Shown here: in pieces, positions 48,353 to 57,943 of the stretch | Position numbering within the stretch: position 1 is the stretch's first letter | How the letters are laid out: each line of letters begins with the position of its first letter | Origin: Arenicella xantha | Lineage (GTDB): Bacteria > Pseudomonadota > Gammaproteobacteria > Arenicellales > Arenicellaceae | Direction of reading: 5' to 3' | DNA: 64,000 nt | Assembly: GCF_003315245.1 (NCBI RefSeq) | Contig: NZ_QNRT01000002.1 | Span: forward strand, 414,206-478,205 | Position numbers and translations under genes: made by a program | Notes under the pieces: model-generated | Database searches by the model: none | Told to the model about the DNA's origin: nothing | The model's input: only the letters and a program-made list of their open reading frames with translations

Positions 48353-49567
48353 ATGAAAACCATCTACTTTGATATCGAAAACACACTTCACTCAAACTAC
48401 ATCGCAGGCATTCAACGTGTCACTCGAGAATTTGCCAAGATAGTTACATCGAAAAACGGGCTATCGTTGAAGCACCACTACGAACCAATCATTTATGACT
48501 CCAACTCTAAAAATTGGCGTAAGATTACCAAGTCGGAACACGACAGATTGTGGCTTTCCGCACCAACTCAGTCCAAACTTTTTAACCGAATAAAAAATCA
48601 TTTGATCAAACGCTTACCCAAAGCGAAATCCCTTTATATCGAGCCGTTAGATCAGGACTCAATTTTTTTAGACATCGAAAGCGCTTGGCATTCAAAATTA
48701 AAAAGAAAAAATTTATTTCCGGAGCTCAAGCGCGGCGAAGTCGAAATAGTTAAATTACACTACGATTTAGTGCCGATACTCTTCCCCGAGCTAACGCACC
48801 CACACACTCGAATTGCTTTTAACGAACATCTTGATGCCCACCTGCGCTACGCAAACCTTTTCCTTTGCATCAGCAAAGTTAGCGAGTCCGACTTACGCAA
48901 CTATTGTACAAAACACCTAATTACCAAGCCAAAAACCTCGATTATTCAACTCGGCGTCGGTAGTAATTATCTCCACGCCCCGGTGAGAAAATCATCTAGT
49001 CTAGAAAAGTTTGGTAAATACATTGTTTGCGTCGGCACACTTGAACCCCGAAAAAATCACATTCTTCTAATTGATGCGTTTAACGAAATCAAAGACCGCT
49101 CCCATTTGAATCTAGTACTTATAGGTAGAACGGGTTGGTTGTCAGATAAGTTGATAGAGTCAATTGAAACCCACGAAGACTTTAACAAAAGGATATTTCA
49201 CATCCATAATGCCAGCGATGATGAAGTAATTGCATTCTATGATAACGCTTGGCTTAACGTCGTTGCATCACACTATGAAGGCTACGGGCTCTCTGTGATT
49301 GAAGCACTTACGCGCGGTTGCCCAACAATCTGCTCAAACACAGGCTCACTGCCGGAAGCAGGAGAAAAATACGTACGCTACTTTTCCCCAAACCTTTCAG
49401 AGAGCCTGACTTCTCTGTTACTCGAGCTATCTGAGAGTGCTCCCGCCTATACCGAACTACAGCGTCTCACTGCGAGCTTCAGGCCTCCTAGTTGGCAGCA
49501 GACCGTCAAGCAAATAGATAGCGCGATATCAACAGAACTAAGCAACCATCAGAAACAACAACTTTGA
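48353..49567 (+). CDS. glycosyltransferase family 4 protein
   Basis: A retaining GT-B glycosyltransferase of 404 residues. The C-terminal half has VGTLEPRKNHILLIDAF near 227 and the donor-site EGYGLSVIEAL near 305 (EX7E-type), then TRGCPTICSNTGSLPEAGE. The N-terminal opening YFDIENTLHSNYIAGIQRVT with an IQRV acceptor-site motif is typical of rhamnosyl or mannosyl transferases of this group. The sugar is not determinable. It follows the Stealth-like gene by 24 bp. Confidence 0.9.
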   Translation: MKTIYFDIENTLHSNYIAGIQRVTREFAKIVTSKNGLSLKHHYEPIIYDSNSKNWRKITKSEHDRLWLSAPTQSKLFNRIKNHLIKRLPKAKSLYIEPLDQDSIFLDIESAWHSKLKRKNLFPELKRGEVEIVKLHYDLVPILFPELTHPHTRIAFNEHLDAHLRYANLFLCISKVSESDLRNYCTKHLITKPKTSIIQLGVGSNYLHAPVRKSSSLEKFGKYIVCVGTLEPRKNHILLIDAFNEIKDRSHLNLVLIGRTGWLSDKLIESIETHEDFNKRIFHIHNASDDEVIAFYDNAWLNVVASHYEGYGLSVIEALTRGCPTICSNTGSLPEAGEKYVRYFSPNLSESLTSLLLELSESAPAYTELQRLTASFRPPSWQQTVKQIDSAISTELSNHQKQQL

Positions 49568-49568
49568 T

Positions 49569-49676
49569 ATGGAGATCAAAACAGGCCCAGCAAAACGTTT
49601 AATATACTTGCTGCCCAAGCTTATTAAACACTATGCAATAACACTTAGGTCGATTAAAGAAATACCGACCCAGTAA
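49569..49676 (+). CDS. possible 35-residue basic peptide
   Basis: An ATG begins two bases after the glycosyltransferase stop and opens 35 codons. The peptide is basic and amphipathic (KRLIYLLPKLIKHYAITLRS). It could be a translationally coupled small protein, or the remnant of a lost gene; no ribosome site is clear. Between it and the next gene (49677-49863) nothing is seen. Confidence 0.25.
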   Translation: MEIKTGPAKRLIYLLPKLIKHYAITLRSIKEIPTQ

Positions 49677-49863
49677 CCAAAGCACATGCTATCTAGCAAA
49701 TTTAGAGCAACATAGATCATAGTAGCCACTTCAGCTATCATTACGCTCCAGCGAAACTGCACTGACTCAAACACCTTTTGCTAAAGCATCTCTCTCTGAC
49801 ATCAACATCAAGCCAAGTATTTAATCAGCATAAAATCGATAATCAGCGTCATTAAATAAAACT

Positions 49864-50166
49864 ATGAAAGCATCTAAAGGTCATTCGACTCCATATCAAC
49901 TTGGTCAGCTTGAGGCGCAAAAATTCGTCAACGAGCTGTTACTCGACAGGCTATCACGCAACGACGAACCTAACTTGAATGAACCACTGGCTGAGCCACA
50001 GCCCGCGCCACCGGTCGTGTACAGTGCGCCTCCATCGGTCTATAAACGGCTCGCCGAAACCGAAAGCGAGCTTGCGAACGCTCAGCGTTTTATACACTCA
50101 CTCTCACAATCTCGCGCATATCGTCTTATGATGAAAACACTACGCTTACTCGGGCGCACTCGCTAA
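49864..50166 (+). CDS. small protein with glycosyltransferase-tail-like end
   Basis: A 100-residue protein without signal or membrane segment. The middle is Pro-rich (about 42-55); the C-terminal half is helical (YKRLAETESELANAQRFIHS) and ends SQSRAYRLMMKTLRLLGR, resembling the S-x-S-x-R-L-x-x-P-L-R tails found at the ends or linkers of polysaccharide glycosyltransferases and sulfotransferases. It may be a stand-alone adaptor or the remnant of a larger transferase. It lies 12 bp before the next small gene. Confidence 0.5.
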   Translation: MKASKGHSTPYQLGQLEAQKFVNELLLDRLSRNDEPNLNEPLAEPQPAPPVVYSAPPSVYKRLAETESELANAQRFIHSLSQSRAYRLMMKTLRLLGRTR

Positions 50167-50178
50167 CAGGGAATAAAT

Positions 50179-50475
50179 ATGAAGTTCAATACTAAAAAAG
50201 AGGAAATTGAGTATCTCAGGGGAAAAGTAGCTGGTCTAGAGCAAAGCATCGAAGACCTAGTCCTCTTGATAAACTCCTCTCGAACAAACGAGCCATTGCC
50301 GAGTTCGCTATCTACCGTATCTACAAAAAGTCATACCGCCTTATCACAAAGATCTAAGCCGAAAACCAGCTTCGACCTTGAACGCGCGCTCTCAAGCGTC
50401 GACGTTGGTCACGTGATTCACGTAGGCACAATTAGCACGGCACTAGAAGAGTGTTGGCAAGTCAGATCTAAATAA
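50179..50475 (+). CDS. small hypothetical protein with coiled-coil start
   Basis: A 98-residue protein I do not recognise. Residues about 5-33 (EEIEYLRGKVAGLEQSIEDL) look like a short coiled coil; a Ser/Thr-rich linker follows, and the end (ERALSSVDVGHVIHVGTIST) could be a small folded piece. An AGGGAA-type ribosome site precedes the ATG. It sits between another tiny gene and a large glycosyltransferase, so a scaffold role in glycan synthesis is possible but unproven. Confidence 0.45.
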   Translation: MKFNTKKEEIEYLRGKVAGLEQSIEDLVLLINSSRTNEPLPSSLSTVSTKSHTALSQRSKPKTSFDLERALSSVDVGHVIHVGTISTALEECWQVRSK

Positions 50476-50519
50476 ATACAGAAAACCCCAATCGATATTT
50501 ATAAAAAACAGGCACAACT

Positions 50520-52367
50520 ATGAAACGGAAAATCACTCTAATTGTTCTGACTTGGAATCGGTGGTATCTAACCGAGCGCTGCCTAGATAGTTTAGCCCAG
50601 ACAAACATTGGCGATGCCAAAGTGTTGGTTGTTGACAATGGCTCAACCGACTCAACCCTCAAAAATCTGGAAAACTACGACTGGCTTGATGTTATCTCGC
50701 TCGACAAAAATTATGGCTATGTTCGCGGTAACAACGCAGGCATCGAAGCCTCCGACCCAGATAGCGACATTGTATTACTAAATAACGATTTACAGTTCAC
50801 CCAAGAGGATTGGTTGGAGCGACTAACAGATTGCGCACATGAACAAGATGACATTGGAATTGTTGGTGCACGCTTAATTAACAATGAGGGAAGATTGTTA
50901 CACGCCGGCACCTATATTCTGCCAGATGATTGCTGGGGACAACAGATCGGCAGTGGTTCAGTAGACTATGGCCAATACGAGTTCAGACGCGAAGTATCAG
51001 GAATCGTATTTGCCTGTGCATATATCAAACGCTCAACAATCAATGAAGTCGGCGTTTTGTCCGAGGACTTCATATCCTATTTCGAGGACACTGACTACTG
51101 CTTAAGAGTAACTGAAGCTGGTAAGAAAATTTTTTGTTGTGGTGATGTGACCCTAATGCATGACGAACATGGCTCAACCAAAGGCGACGGAAAGAAAATG
51201 ATGAAGCTTTTTCGGACAAGCCAACGCGTGTTCAAAAAGAAATGGAAGAAGAAACTCGAAAATAATTACGATCAAGAGGTCCGGTGGCAATCCATTATTA
51301 ATTTTCCGACGGGCTATGCGACAAGCAGTCGAGAATTTGTTTTAGCACTTGAAAAACAAGGCACTAAAGTAAGCTACGACTATATCTATGGACCATCAAC
51401 TATTTTCCCTGTGGTTGAAAACACTTTTTACGGCGACCATCGAATTAACCTTATTGCCAGCAGATCTAGTCTCATCCAACCAAAAGTATCGATCGCATAC
51501 TCTCAAGGTGATGTCCTATACCGCAATAACGGCCGATATAAAGTCGGATTCACAATGCTAGAAGTCAATGGCTTTCCATTCGAATGGGTACGACAAGCTC
51601 AGAAAATGGATGAAATCTGGGTGCCGTCACAATTTGCTAAAGAAGCATATCTAAGTTGCGGACTGACCAAACCGATCTATAAGATACCACTAGGAATAGA
51701 TACTGACATATTTCGCCCAGACGGCAACTTCATAGATTCCCCGAACGATGACTACGTATTTCTATCTTTGTTCGAATGGGGTGAGCGGAAAGAACCAGAA
51801 CTAATTTTGAAGACGTTTAATGCAACATTTTCTGCTGACGAAGATGTTAGATTAGTCGCAAAAATAATGAACACCGACCCATCTATTAATTTAAGAGAAA
51901 GAATTGCAAACCTTGAGCTTGACCCCAACGGCGGTCGTATCGACTTCATAGTTAATCGAGAGTTTGCGAGGGAAGACTTGCCTACGCTGTATCGCTCATC
52001 CGATTGCTTCTTGTCGCCATCCAAAGGTGAAGGTTGGAACATGCCATTGATGGAGGCTATGGCCTGCGGGCTCCCTTGCATTGCAACTGACTGGAGTGCT
52101 CAAACTGAGTTTTTTAATAGCTCTAATGGGTTTCCTATAGAGGTTACTTGTCTCGAACCAGCCAAAGCAAAGTGCCCGTACTACGAGGGGTTTTACTGGG
52201 CAAAACCTGACAAAGAGCACTTTAGATATCTAATGCGACAGGTTTTTGAAAACCGAGAGGACGCAGCAAAAATCGGAACAATCGCGGCTATTGACGTGGC
52301 TAAAAACTGGACATGGGATAGTGCAGCACACAAAATTCGGCAACGGCTTGATGACATCGGCGCGTAA
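50520..52367 (+). CDS. two-domain glycosyltransferase (GT2 + GT4)
   Basis: A 615-residue enzyme with two transferase units. The N-terminal GT2 domain (about 1-245) begins ITLIVLTWNRWYLTERCL and has VVDNGSTDST, the metal-binding LLNNDL near 88 and the acceptor-base EDTDYCLR near 197. The C-terminal GT-B part (about 260-610) has LSPSKGEGWNMPLMEAMACG near 500, the family 4 donor site. Such proteins make a repeat unit by two linked transfers in O-antigen or capsule synthesis. It is the last plus-strand gene before the convergent sulfotransferase. Confidence 0.9.
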   Translation: MKRKITLIVLTWNRWYLTERCLDSLAQTNIGDAKVLVVDNGSTDSTLKNLENYDWLDVISLDKNYGYVRGNNAGIEASDPDSDIVLLNNDLQFTQEDWLERLTDCAHEQDDIGIVGARLINNEGRLLHAGTYILPDDCWGQQIGSGSVDYGQYEFRREVSGIVFACAYIKRSTINEVGVLSEDFISYFEDTDYCLRVTEAGKKIFCCGDVTLMHDEHGSTKGDGKKMMKLFRTSQRVFKKKWKKKLENNYDQEVRWQSIINFPTGYATSSREFVLALEKQGTKVSYDYIYGPSTIFPVVENTFYGDHRINLIASRSSLIQPKVSIAYSQGDVLYRNNGRYKVGFTMLEVNGFPFEWVRQAQKMDEIWVPSQFAKEAYLSCGLTKPIYKIPLGIDTDIFRPDGNFIDSPNDDYVFLSLFEWGERKEPELILKTFNATFSADEDVRLVAKIMNTDPSINLRERIANLELDPNGGRIDFIVNREFAREDLPTLYRSSDCFLSPSKGEGWNMPLMEAMACGLPCIATDWSAQTEFFNSSNGFPIEVTCLEPAKAKCPYYEGFYWAKPDKEHFRYLMRQVFENREDAAKIGTIAAIDVAKNWTWDSAAHKIRQRLDDIGA

Positions 52368-52385
52368 ATAAACATAGTGAAAAAT

Positions 52386-53774
52386 CTAATTCTTGCTGTG
52401 CTTTTTCACGTAATGAAACAGGCCGCTACCTTCACTAAACTGAGAGACACCCTTCGTGTAAGCACATTCTTCAAAATTGCTATTGGGATTATAGTTAAGG
52501 CGGTGCCCCACGGTAATGTAGTGTAACAGCGGGTGAGTCATCATCCATTTAATACCCGGATTGACCTCCAGATAGTAGGCGCTGTCAAATAAGCCTGAAT
52601 CTTGTAGCACCTTCATTTCTCTAAGGCGATCATTGGCATTATCAATTTTTTTAAGCTTCAAATAGGCTCTCGCGGCCATCGAATTTGACAGGACCCTATG
52701 CGACATCCGCTGAATGAACGTTGCGCAACTACCCAGCCATGAATTCTCAAATAACTGCTGATGGCTTATAAGTAAATCGGCTTTAGCCTTATGGGTTTGA
52801 ACACATGCTTTGAGAGCGTCAGCCTCATCTCTCAGGGCTTGCAGTTCAGAACTCTGCACTGCCAAGCGACTAGTAGCTGAATCGACTCGCGTTGATAAAT
52901 CACTAATCAACCTCTCACGCACCGAAATCAACGACGCGACATCGGTTAAAATCGCTCCAAACTGCGCGTAGGAGTGATCTAACTCCTGTAAGCTCTTCGT
53001 GCTGCCTAGAGACACAATAGAACGATAAACCTCGTTATACACCCAGCCCTTTTGCACACCGTCAACGGGATTCGCCTTGTGTCTCCATAACCCTTTATCA
53101 ACGAACTGACGCACTTCAGCGCACGAACTCGTGGAGAGATCAACCGGCAATTCAAGCTCCATCAAAATTTTTTCTACGGTTTCAACTGGGTTAGATAAAA
53201 GGTCTGCGTATTCAATGAACACTCTCTTCGCACCACGAGTCATTTTTTCAGCGTTAAGCACATAGTGCAGCCATAAGAGGAGAGATTGCTCTAACGGAAT
53301 TTCATTCCGCAGCGCTAATGACTGCGCTGACTCACTAGGGTTCCTCAACGCGAACAAATAGACTGGGCTAATATCTAAACGCTCAAGTGCCGCTTGCCAC
53401 ACAGGCAATACCAGACACAGTCGCGGATCCTTCAATACTATGGTTTGACTGGTTGTACCAAATTCGGAAAGTATTAACTCACATAGAGAATCCAACTCTG
53501 CTTGCGTATGAGTCATTAGAATGCCTAAATCTAGCGAATTAGACCAAAATTGGTCCCAAGCATAGCCACGAGAAGTCAGATAATCATCATTAAATCTTGA
53601 AAGTAGTGCAGATTCCCAAAACCCTTTGTCATTTTCTCCCGCCACCGAAGGAATCAGTGTTTTAGGTGCAGCAAGTCCAGATTTCGTCAACGCTCCAGCA
53701 AACGCAGATGTGCCACTGCGATGAAAACCTAAAACGACCAACGCAGTAGAGATTCTGTTATTAAGGTCAATCAT
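52386..53774 (-). CDS. sulfotransferase with coiled coil and C-terminal repeat domain
   Basis: A 462-residue protein. The N-terminal 240 residues are sulfotransferase: GFHRSGTSAFAGAL near 17 (PAPS 5'-loop) and LFALRNPSESAQSLALR near 142 (3'-phosphate site). A coiled coil follows (about 285-325). The C-terminus (about 392-462) has FDSAYYLEVNPGIK, then PLLHYITVGHRLNYNPN and FEECAYTKG, the pattern of a short domain often attached to polysaccharide glycosyltransferases and sulfotransferases. It follows the Wzt gene by 79 bp, which ties sulfation to glycan export. Confidence 0.85.
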   Translation of the reverse strand: MIDLNNRISTALVVLGFHRSGTSAFAGALTKSGLAAPKTLIPSVAGENDKGFWESALLSRFNDDYLTSRGYAWDQFWSNSLDLGILMTHTQAELDSLCELILSEFGTTSQTIVLKDPRLCLVLPVWQAALERLDISPVYLFALRNPSESAQSLALRNEIPLEQSLLLWLHYVLNAEKMTRGAKRVFIEYADLLSNPVETVEKILMELELPVDLSTSSCAEVRQFVDKGLWRHKANPVDGVQKGWVYNEVYRSIVSLGSTKSLQELDHSYAQFGAILTDVASLISVRERLISDLSTRVDSATSRLAVQSSELQALRDEADALKACVQTHKAKADLLISHQQLFENSWLGSCATFIQRMSHRVLSNSMAARAYLKLKKIDNANDRLREMKVLQDSGLFDSAYYLEVNPGIKWMMTHPLLHYITVGHRLNYNPNSNFEECAYTKGVSQFSEGSGLFHYVKKHSKN

Positions 53775-53853
53775 GAAACGATTTCACCGCCATTGCCTAA
53801 TAGATTAATTTTTTGCCTTACCCAGCATTAGCAACCTCACCCCCCACTCATCA

Positions 53854-54606
53854 TCAATGATTACATTCAGCCTGAAATTCGATCACGTCATCAATATTTC
53901 CAGTTTGTATCACTCTGCCATGCTCAAGAAACATGGCCTTATTACAAAGGTTTTTTGCAACATCATGACTATGGGTGGCTAAAACCAAAATTGATGAGCG
54001 ATTGACCATCTCACTAAGTCGGTTCTTCGCTCTGTCTATAAAAGCTTTATCTCCTGCCCCAACCCACTCATCGAGTAACAAAATATCACTCTCGATGCTG
54101 GTGCAAATTGAAAAAGCCAGACGGAGAATCATCCCCTGCGAATAGAGCCGAACAGGAAGATCTAGGTAGGACCCCAACTCACTGAACTCTGCAATACTCT
54201 CCGTACGATCAACAATCTGCTGACGTCGCATACCATGTAACGTCCCACACAATTGAATATTTTCATAGCCAGTGATATTCAAGTCCATTCCAGCCACAAG
54301 TTCCAGGAGAGCCGAAACCTTCCCATTAACATGTCGTGAGCCAGAAGTCGGCTCATAGAAGCCAGCTAGAACTTTCAGCAGGGAGGTCTTTCCTGCGCCA
54401 TTATGGCCAAGTAATGCTACCCGGTCTCCCCTTTTGAAGGAGAGCGATACCCTGTCAAGCGCCAAAATAGAAGACTTTCGCCTTGCATCAACACGGATCT
54501 TTCCGCCGATGGGAATGTTATCAGTGATTGTTTTCGTTATTGATCGGTGGACGGTATCGTAAATAGGCAAAGCTAATGATACATCATCAAGGCGAAGATA
54601 CGGCAT
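53854..54606 (-). CDS. polysaccharide ABC exporter ATP-binding protein
   Basis: The ATPase of a Wzm/Wzt- or KpsT-type exporter that moves undecaprenyl- or lipid-linked glycan over the inner membrane. Walker A GHNGAGKT is at 67-74, the signature is RLYSQGMILRLAF near 153, and Walker B ILLLDEW follows near 175 with the switch His in THSHD. The first 45 residues before the ABC domain are the usual extension. At 250 residues it lacks the C-terminal carbohydrate-binding domain of long Wzt proteins. It lies 7 bp after the permease gene. Confidence 0.93.
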   Translation of the reverse strand: MPYLRLDDVSLALPIYDTVHRSITKTITDNIPIGGKIRVDARRKSSILALDRVSLSFKRGDRVALLGHNGAGKTSLLKVLAGFYEPTSGSRHVNGKVSALLELVAGMDLNITGYENIQLCGTLHGMRRQQIVDRTESIAEFSELGSYLDLPVRLYSQGMILRLAFSICTSIESDILLLDEWVGAGDKAFIDRAKNRLSEMVNRSSILVLATHSHDVAKNLCNKAMFLEHGRVIQTGNIDDVIEFQAECNH

Positions 54607-54613
54607 ATCTAGA

Positions 54614-55423
54614 TTACAACCAAAAAGCTATTCTATTTCTATACTTTGCAAACACCGGTAACGCCACACACCACCCGACGGCTACTAACAGTAGAGCCAA
54701 ATGCCATGAATTCCACTCAACCTCCCCATATAACAAAGGCTGCCTGTACACTTCTATTAGATGATAAACGGGATTAAGGTTTGCAACCAAAGCCAAATCT
54801 TCATCCACACTAGGCATCCACATGATCGGCGTTATAAAGAATACTAATCTAAAAATATTATTCATCAACTCCGACACATCGCGAAAACGAGTAGCAAACA
54901 CGCTCATCAATAAAGCCATCCAAAGAGCATTAAGCGTCAACAACAGAAGAGCAACTGGCGCGACTGCCCAAACTAATTTCACAGGATGCTGTAATACCAA
55001 CGAGAATACCAGAAATACCAGCATCTGATACATCAACACGATCAAATTGCGCCACACCACTCGAAATAAAAGAGTGAAGTAGCTAAGCTGAAACGAAACT
55101 AAAAATCCGGCTGAATTGATGAATTCTCGGCCACTTTCCATAATGATCGAAGAAATATAGTTCCAGATAATAAACCCGAGTAACAAATGCAATAAATAAA
55201 TTCTTACCTCAACACCCATAAGACGAGCGTAAACTGGTCCAATTGCCGCGACAAAAATAAGAATGCTCATACTCGCCCAAAAAACACCCAACTTCGACCG
55301 ATTATAGCGATTGCGCACATCGTTCCACCCTAAAGCTATAAATATCGGGAAACTCAGTAGTCCCCTTTGAATGTCTAGAAAGGCCAGTCGCAGATTAGAA
55401 GATTGATCAGAAGACTCGGTCAT
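54614..55423 (-). CDS. polysaccharide ABC exporter permease
   Basis: The membrane subunit of the exporter, of the ABC-2 type (Wzm/KpsM). It is 269 residues with about six hydrophobic segments. Typical features are the cytoplasmic N-terminal WNDVRNRYNRSKLGVFW and the loop NPVYHLIEVYRQPLLYG near 218. It heads the minus-strand unit wzm-wzt-sulfotransferase and diverges from a GT4 gene. Confidence 0.93.
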   Translation of the reverse strand: MTESSDQSSNLRLAFLDIQRGLLSFPIFIALGWNDVRNRYNRSKLGVFWASMSILIFVAAIGPVYARLMGVEVRIYLLHLLLGFIIWNYISSIIMESGREFINSAGFLVSFQLSYFTLLFRVVWRNLIVLMYQMLVFLVFSLVLQHPVKLVWAVAPVALLLLTLNALWMALLMSVFATRFRDVSELMNNIFRLVFFITPIMWMPSVDEDLALVANLNPVYHLIEVYRQPLLYGEVEWNSWHLALLLVAVGWCVALPVFAKYRNRIAFWL

Positions 55424-55669
55424 GAGCGTTGCAGGGGGTATTTAATAACTCGAAGATTGGAGCTTAGTTAAAGACTAGGCTACGTTTGAGGAACAGAACC
55501 ATACAGTATCAGCGTACTGAACTCCAGACCTAAACATTTTTGAACTGCACACTACAGAATCGCAACGAGCACTGCAAAAATAACTAAAAACAACCAATGC
55601 TAAATCAGGAAACAAGGAATTATTTGACTTTTTTTTCGTATACTGTGCGATATATAAGAATAACATTCC
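55424..55669. other. divergent control region of the glycan locus
   Basis: About 246 bp between the exporter (minus) and a GT4 gene (plus). TTGACT at 55624-55629 and TATAAG at 55653-55658 point to plus-strand promoter activity, but the 23-base spacing is too long for a firm call. No gene was seen. Confidence 0.35.
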
Positions 55670-55687
55670 GTGCCAAAGGCAACACTA

Positions 55688-56794
55688 GTGGATAAAAATG
55701 AACGAAGAATTCTCCATATCTGCAAAGTCTTCTTACCTGAAAAAGGTGGCGTACAACGCATCGTCGAACATATAACCAGTCTAGACAAATCACATCAACA
55801 CACCGTACTGACAACCGCCGATGATGGTGCTATATCACGCGAAGACCGAAACGGAGTTAGCATAATAAGGTGCCGCTCTTATGCACATTTAGCTTCTATG
55901 CCAATCGCTCCGAGTATAATTAGTGCAATCAAGCAACAAAAGCGACAGCATGAATTGATTGCGGTTCACTACCCCTTTCCTCTTGTCGAACTGGCTTATG
56001 CATTTATTTTGTTTTCACCTCCCATCGTTGTTCACTGGCACTCAAGAGTCATCGCACAACGTCGACTAAAATGGGTTGTCGCACCATTTACATTTTTATT
56101 GTTAGCCAGAGCGAAAGCCATTGTAGTCACCTCAGATCGGATGATCACGCGCTCTAGGTTTCTACGTTTTTTCCAAAACAAGGTCTCTATCATTCCCTAT
56201 GGCATCCCAACTGCTGATGAATCAAACTCACCAGCTACCATAGATGAATACGATAAGTACCTACTCCTAATAGGTCGCCATGTTTCCTATAAAGGCATCA
56301 ATATAGCTATCAACAGCATGCAAAATGTACAAGGAAATCTAGTTATTGTTGGCGATGGTCCATTGTTTGAGAAACACAAGAAATTGGCATTGGAGTCCGA
56401 CGCGTCTGGTCGAATTCACTTTGAGCGGCACGCTGAAGATAGCCGTGTTAACGCTCTGCTAAAGCAGTCAACTGGGCTTGTTGTGCCTTCAGTAATGGAG
56501 AACGAGGCCTTTGCCGTGGTGCAACTAGAAGCAATGCGGCTGGCAAAACCAATTATTAATACGAACCTACCATCGTCGGTACCTTGGGTTGCACGCCACA
56601 ACAAAGAAGCTCTCACCGTCGAGCCAAGCGATGTCGACGCACTGGCAAACGCAATGAACCAGCTCCTTTGCGACTCAACGCTGGCTCATCGATTAGGAGA
56701 TGCGGGTCACCATCGATTTATCGATTGCTTTACTGGTGCTCAATTTGAGCGTCAAGTAGAAAATCTTTACGAGTCGCTGTTAGGCCAGCAATAG
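55688..56794 (+). CDS. glycosyltransferase family 4 protein
   Basis: A retaining GT-B glycosyltransferase of about 368 residues. ILHICKVFLPEKGGVQRIVEHI is the usual N-terminal glycine-rich acceptor site; LLIGRHVSYKGINIAI starts the donor domain near 200; the EX7E-type site is ENEAFAVVQLEAM near 277. I use the GTG at 55688, with AAAGG eight bases upstream; a GTG at 55670 adds six residues. Its stop abuts the ATG of the next GT gene, so they are one transcript. Confidence 0.88.
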   Translation: MDKNERRILHICKVFLPEKGGVQRIVEHITSLDKSHQHTVLTTADDGAISREDRNGVSIIRCRSYAHLASMPIAPSIISAIKQQKRQHELIAVHYPFPLVELAYAFILFSPPIVVHWHSRVIAQRRLKWVVAPFTFLLLARAKAIVVTSDRMITRSRFLRFFQNKVSIIPYGIPTADESNSPATIDEYDKYLLLIGRHVSYKGINIAINSMQNVQGNLVIVGDGPLFEKHKKLALESDASGRIHFERHAEDSRVNALLKQSTGLVVPSVMENEAFAVVQLEAMRLAKPIINTNLPSSVPWVARHNKEALTVEPSDVDALANAMNQLLCDSTLAHRLGDAGHHRFIDCFTGAQFERQVENLYESLLGQQ

Positions 56795-57943
56795 ATGATC
56801 AAACCAATCTACAATCTAAACAGCATTCGCCCACCAATAACTGGCGTCGGCCGTTACACCTTGGAGCTGATTAACGGTCAGTTAACGCAGAACCAGCCTG
56901 TAGTAGCCGTTTATCAAGGAAAACTGTATCAAGGACAGACGCTAAAACGGCTCACAAAATCCTTGCTTGAAACCACTATTTCTACAAATGGAAACCTGCG
57001 CAAACTTATCGGCTCCCTACCCTTTTCGCGAGACATATATCATCATCTAAAAAAGGCCGAGTTTCGTCGAATTCGATCTCGCATAGAACCTAAGCCGCTC
57101 ATCGAACACGATGTCAACTACGCTAATCCAAATGCAGACGTCATCACATTATTTGACACATCACACATTAATGCACGGAGCTCACATCCTCGTCATCGAG
57201 TCACGTTCTTAGATCGCTATTTCAAACAACTGTTAGCGAATCAAAGAAGCATCATTACGATTAGCGAAGCGGTAAAACAAGAGTTAATAACCCACTGCAG
57301 TATAGAACCCGAGCGCATTCATGTTACACCATTGGCGGCCGACGCGAATTACCATCCCAGAACCGAGTCTAGCTGTTCGCAGAGACTCATTAGCTATGGC
57401 ATTAACTATCATCAGTACGTATTAAGCCTAGCCACCGTTGAGCCACGCAAAAACCTTAGTCGAAGCATTGACGCCTACCTTAATCTGCCACCAGCAACTC
57501 GCCAACAATTCCCGCTGGTTATCGCTGGCGCACCGGGCTGGAAATCATCTTCTTTAATGACAAGAATAAACCTGCTCGCAGAGCAAGGCGAAATCACTTA
57601 TCTGGGCTATGTTAGCGAGCGGGATCTACCCTTTTTGTATGCCGGCTCAACGGTTTTTCTTTACCCCTCGCTCTATGAGGGCTTCGGCCTTCCGTTATTA
57701 GAAGCGATGCAAAGCGGGAGCGCGTGTGTCACATCAAACTCCGGCGCGCTGGCAGAGGTATCAAATGGAGCAGCACTCGAAGTCGATCCAACCAATGTGA
57801 TTGATATAACTACTGCCATCAGCACCTTACTAACCAATCCCGAATCTAATGCACAGCACCGTCAACTTGCCATTGATCGTGCCAATCATTTTTCGTGGAG
57901 TCACACAGTCGAATTGACCAGAGCCGTATATGAATCGATTTAA
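56795..57943 (+). CDS. glycosyltransferase family 4 protein
   Basis: A 382-residue GT-B glycosyltransferase resembling mannosyl transferases such as WbdB or WbaZ. The N-terminal [20 protein letters not shown] carries the acceptor glycine; [17 protein letters not shown] near 215 opens the donor domain, and [18 protein letters not shown] near 290 is the donor site. It begins on the base after the preceding stop and overlaps the following gene by 14 bp. Confidence 0.92.
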   Translation: MIKPIYNLNSIRPPITGVGRYTLELINGQLTQNQPVVAVYQGKLYQGQTLKRLTKSLLETTISTNGNLRKLIGSLPFSRDIYHHLKKAEFRRIRSRIEPKPLIEHDVNYANPNADVITLFDTSHINARSSHPRHRVTFLDRYFKQLLANQRSIITISEAVKQELITHCSIEPERIHVTPLAADANYHPRTESSCSQRLISYGINYHQYVLSLATVEPRKNLSRSIDAYLNLPPATRQQFPLVIAGAPGWKSSSLMTRINLLAEQGEITYLGYVSERDLPFLYAGSTVFLYPSLYEGFGLPLLEAMQSGSACVTSNSGALAEVSNGAALEVDPTNVIDITTAISTLLTNPESNAQHRQLAIDRANHFSWSHTVELTRAVYESI

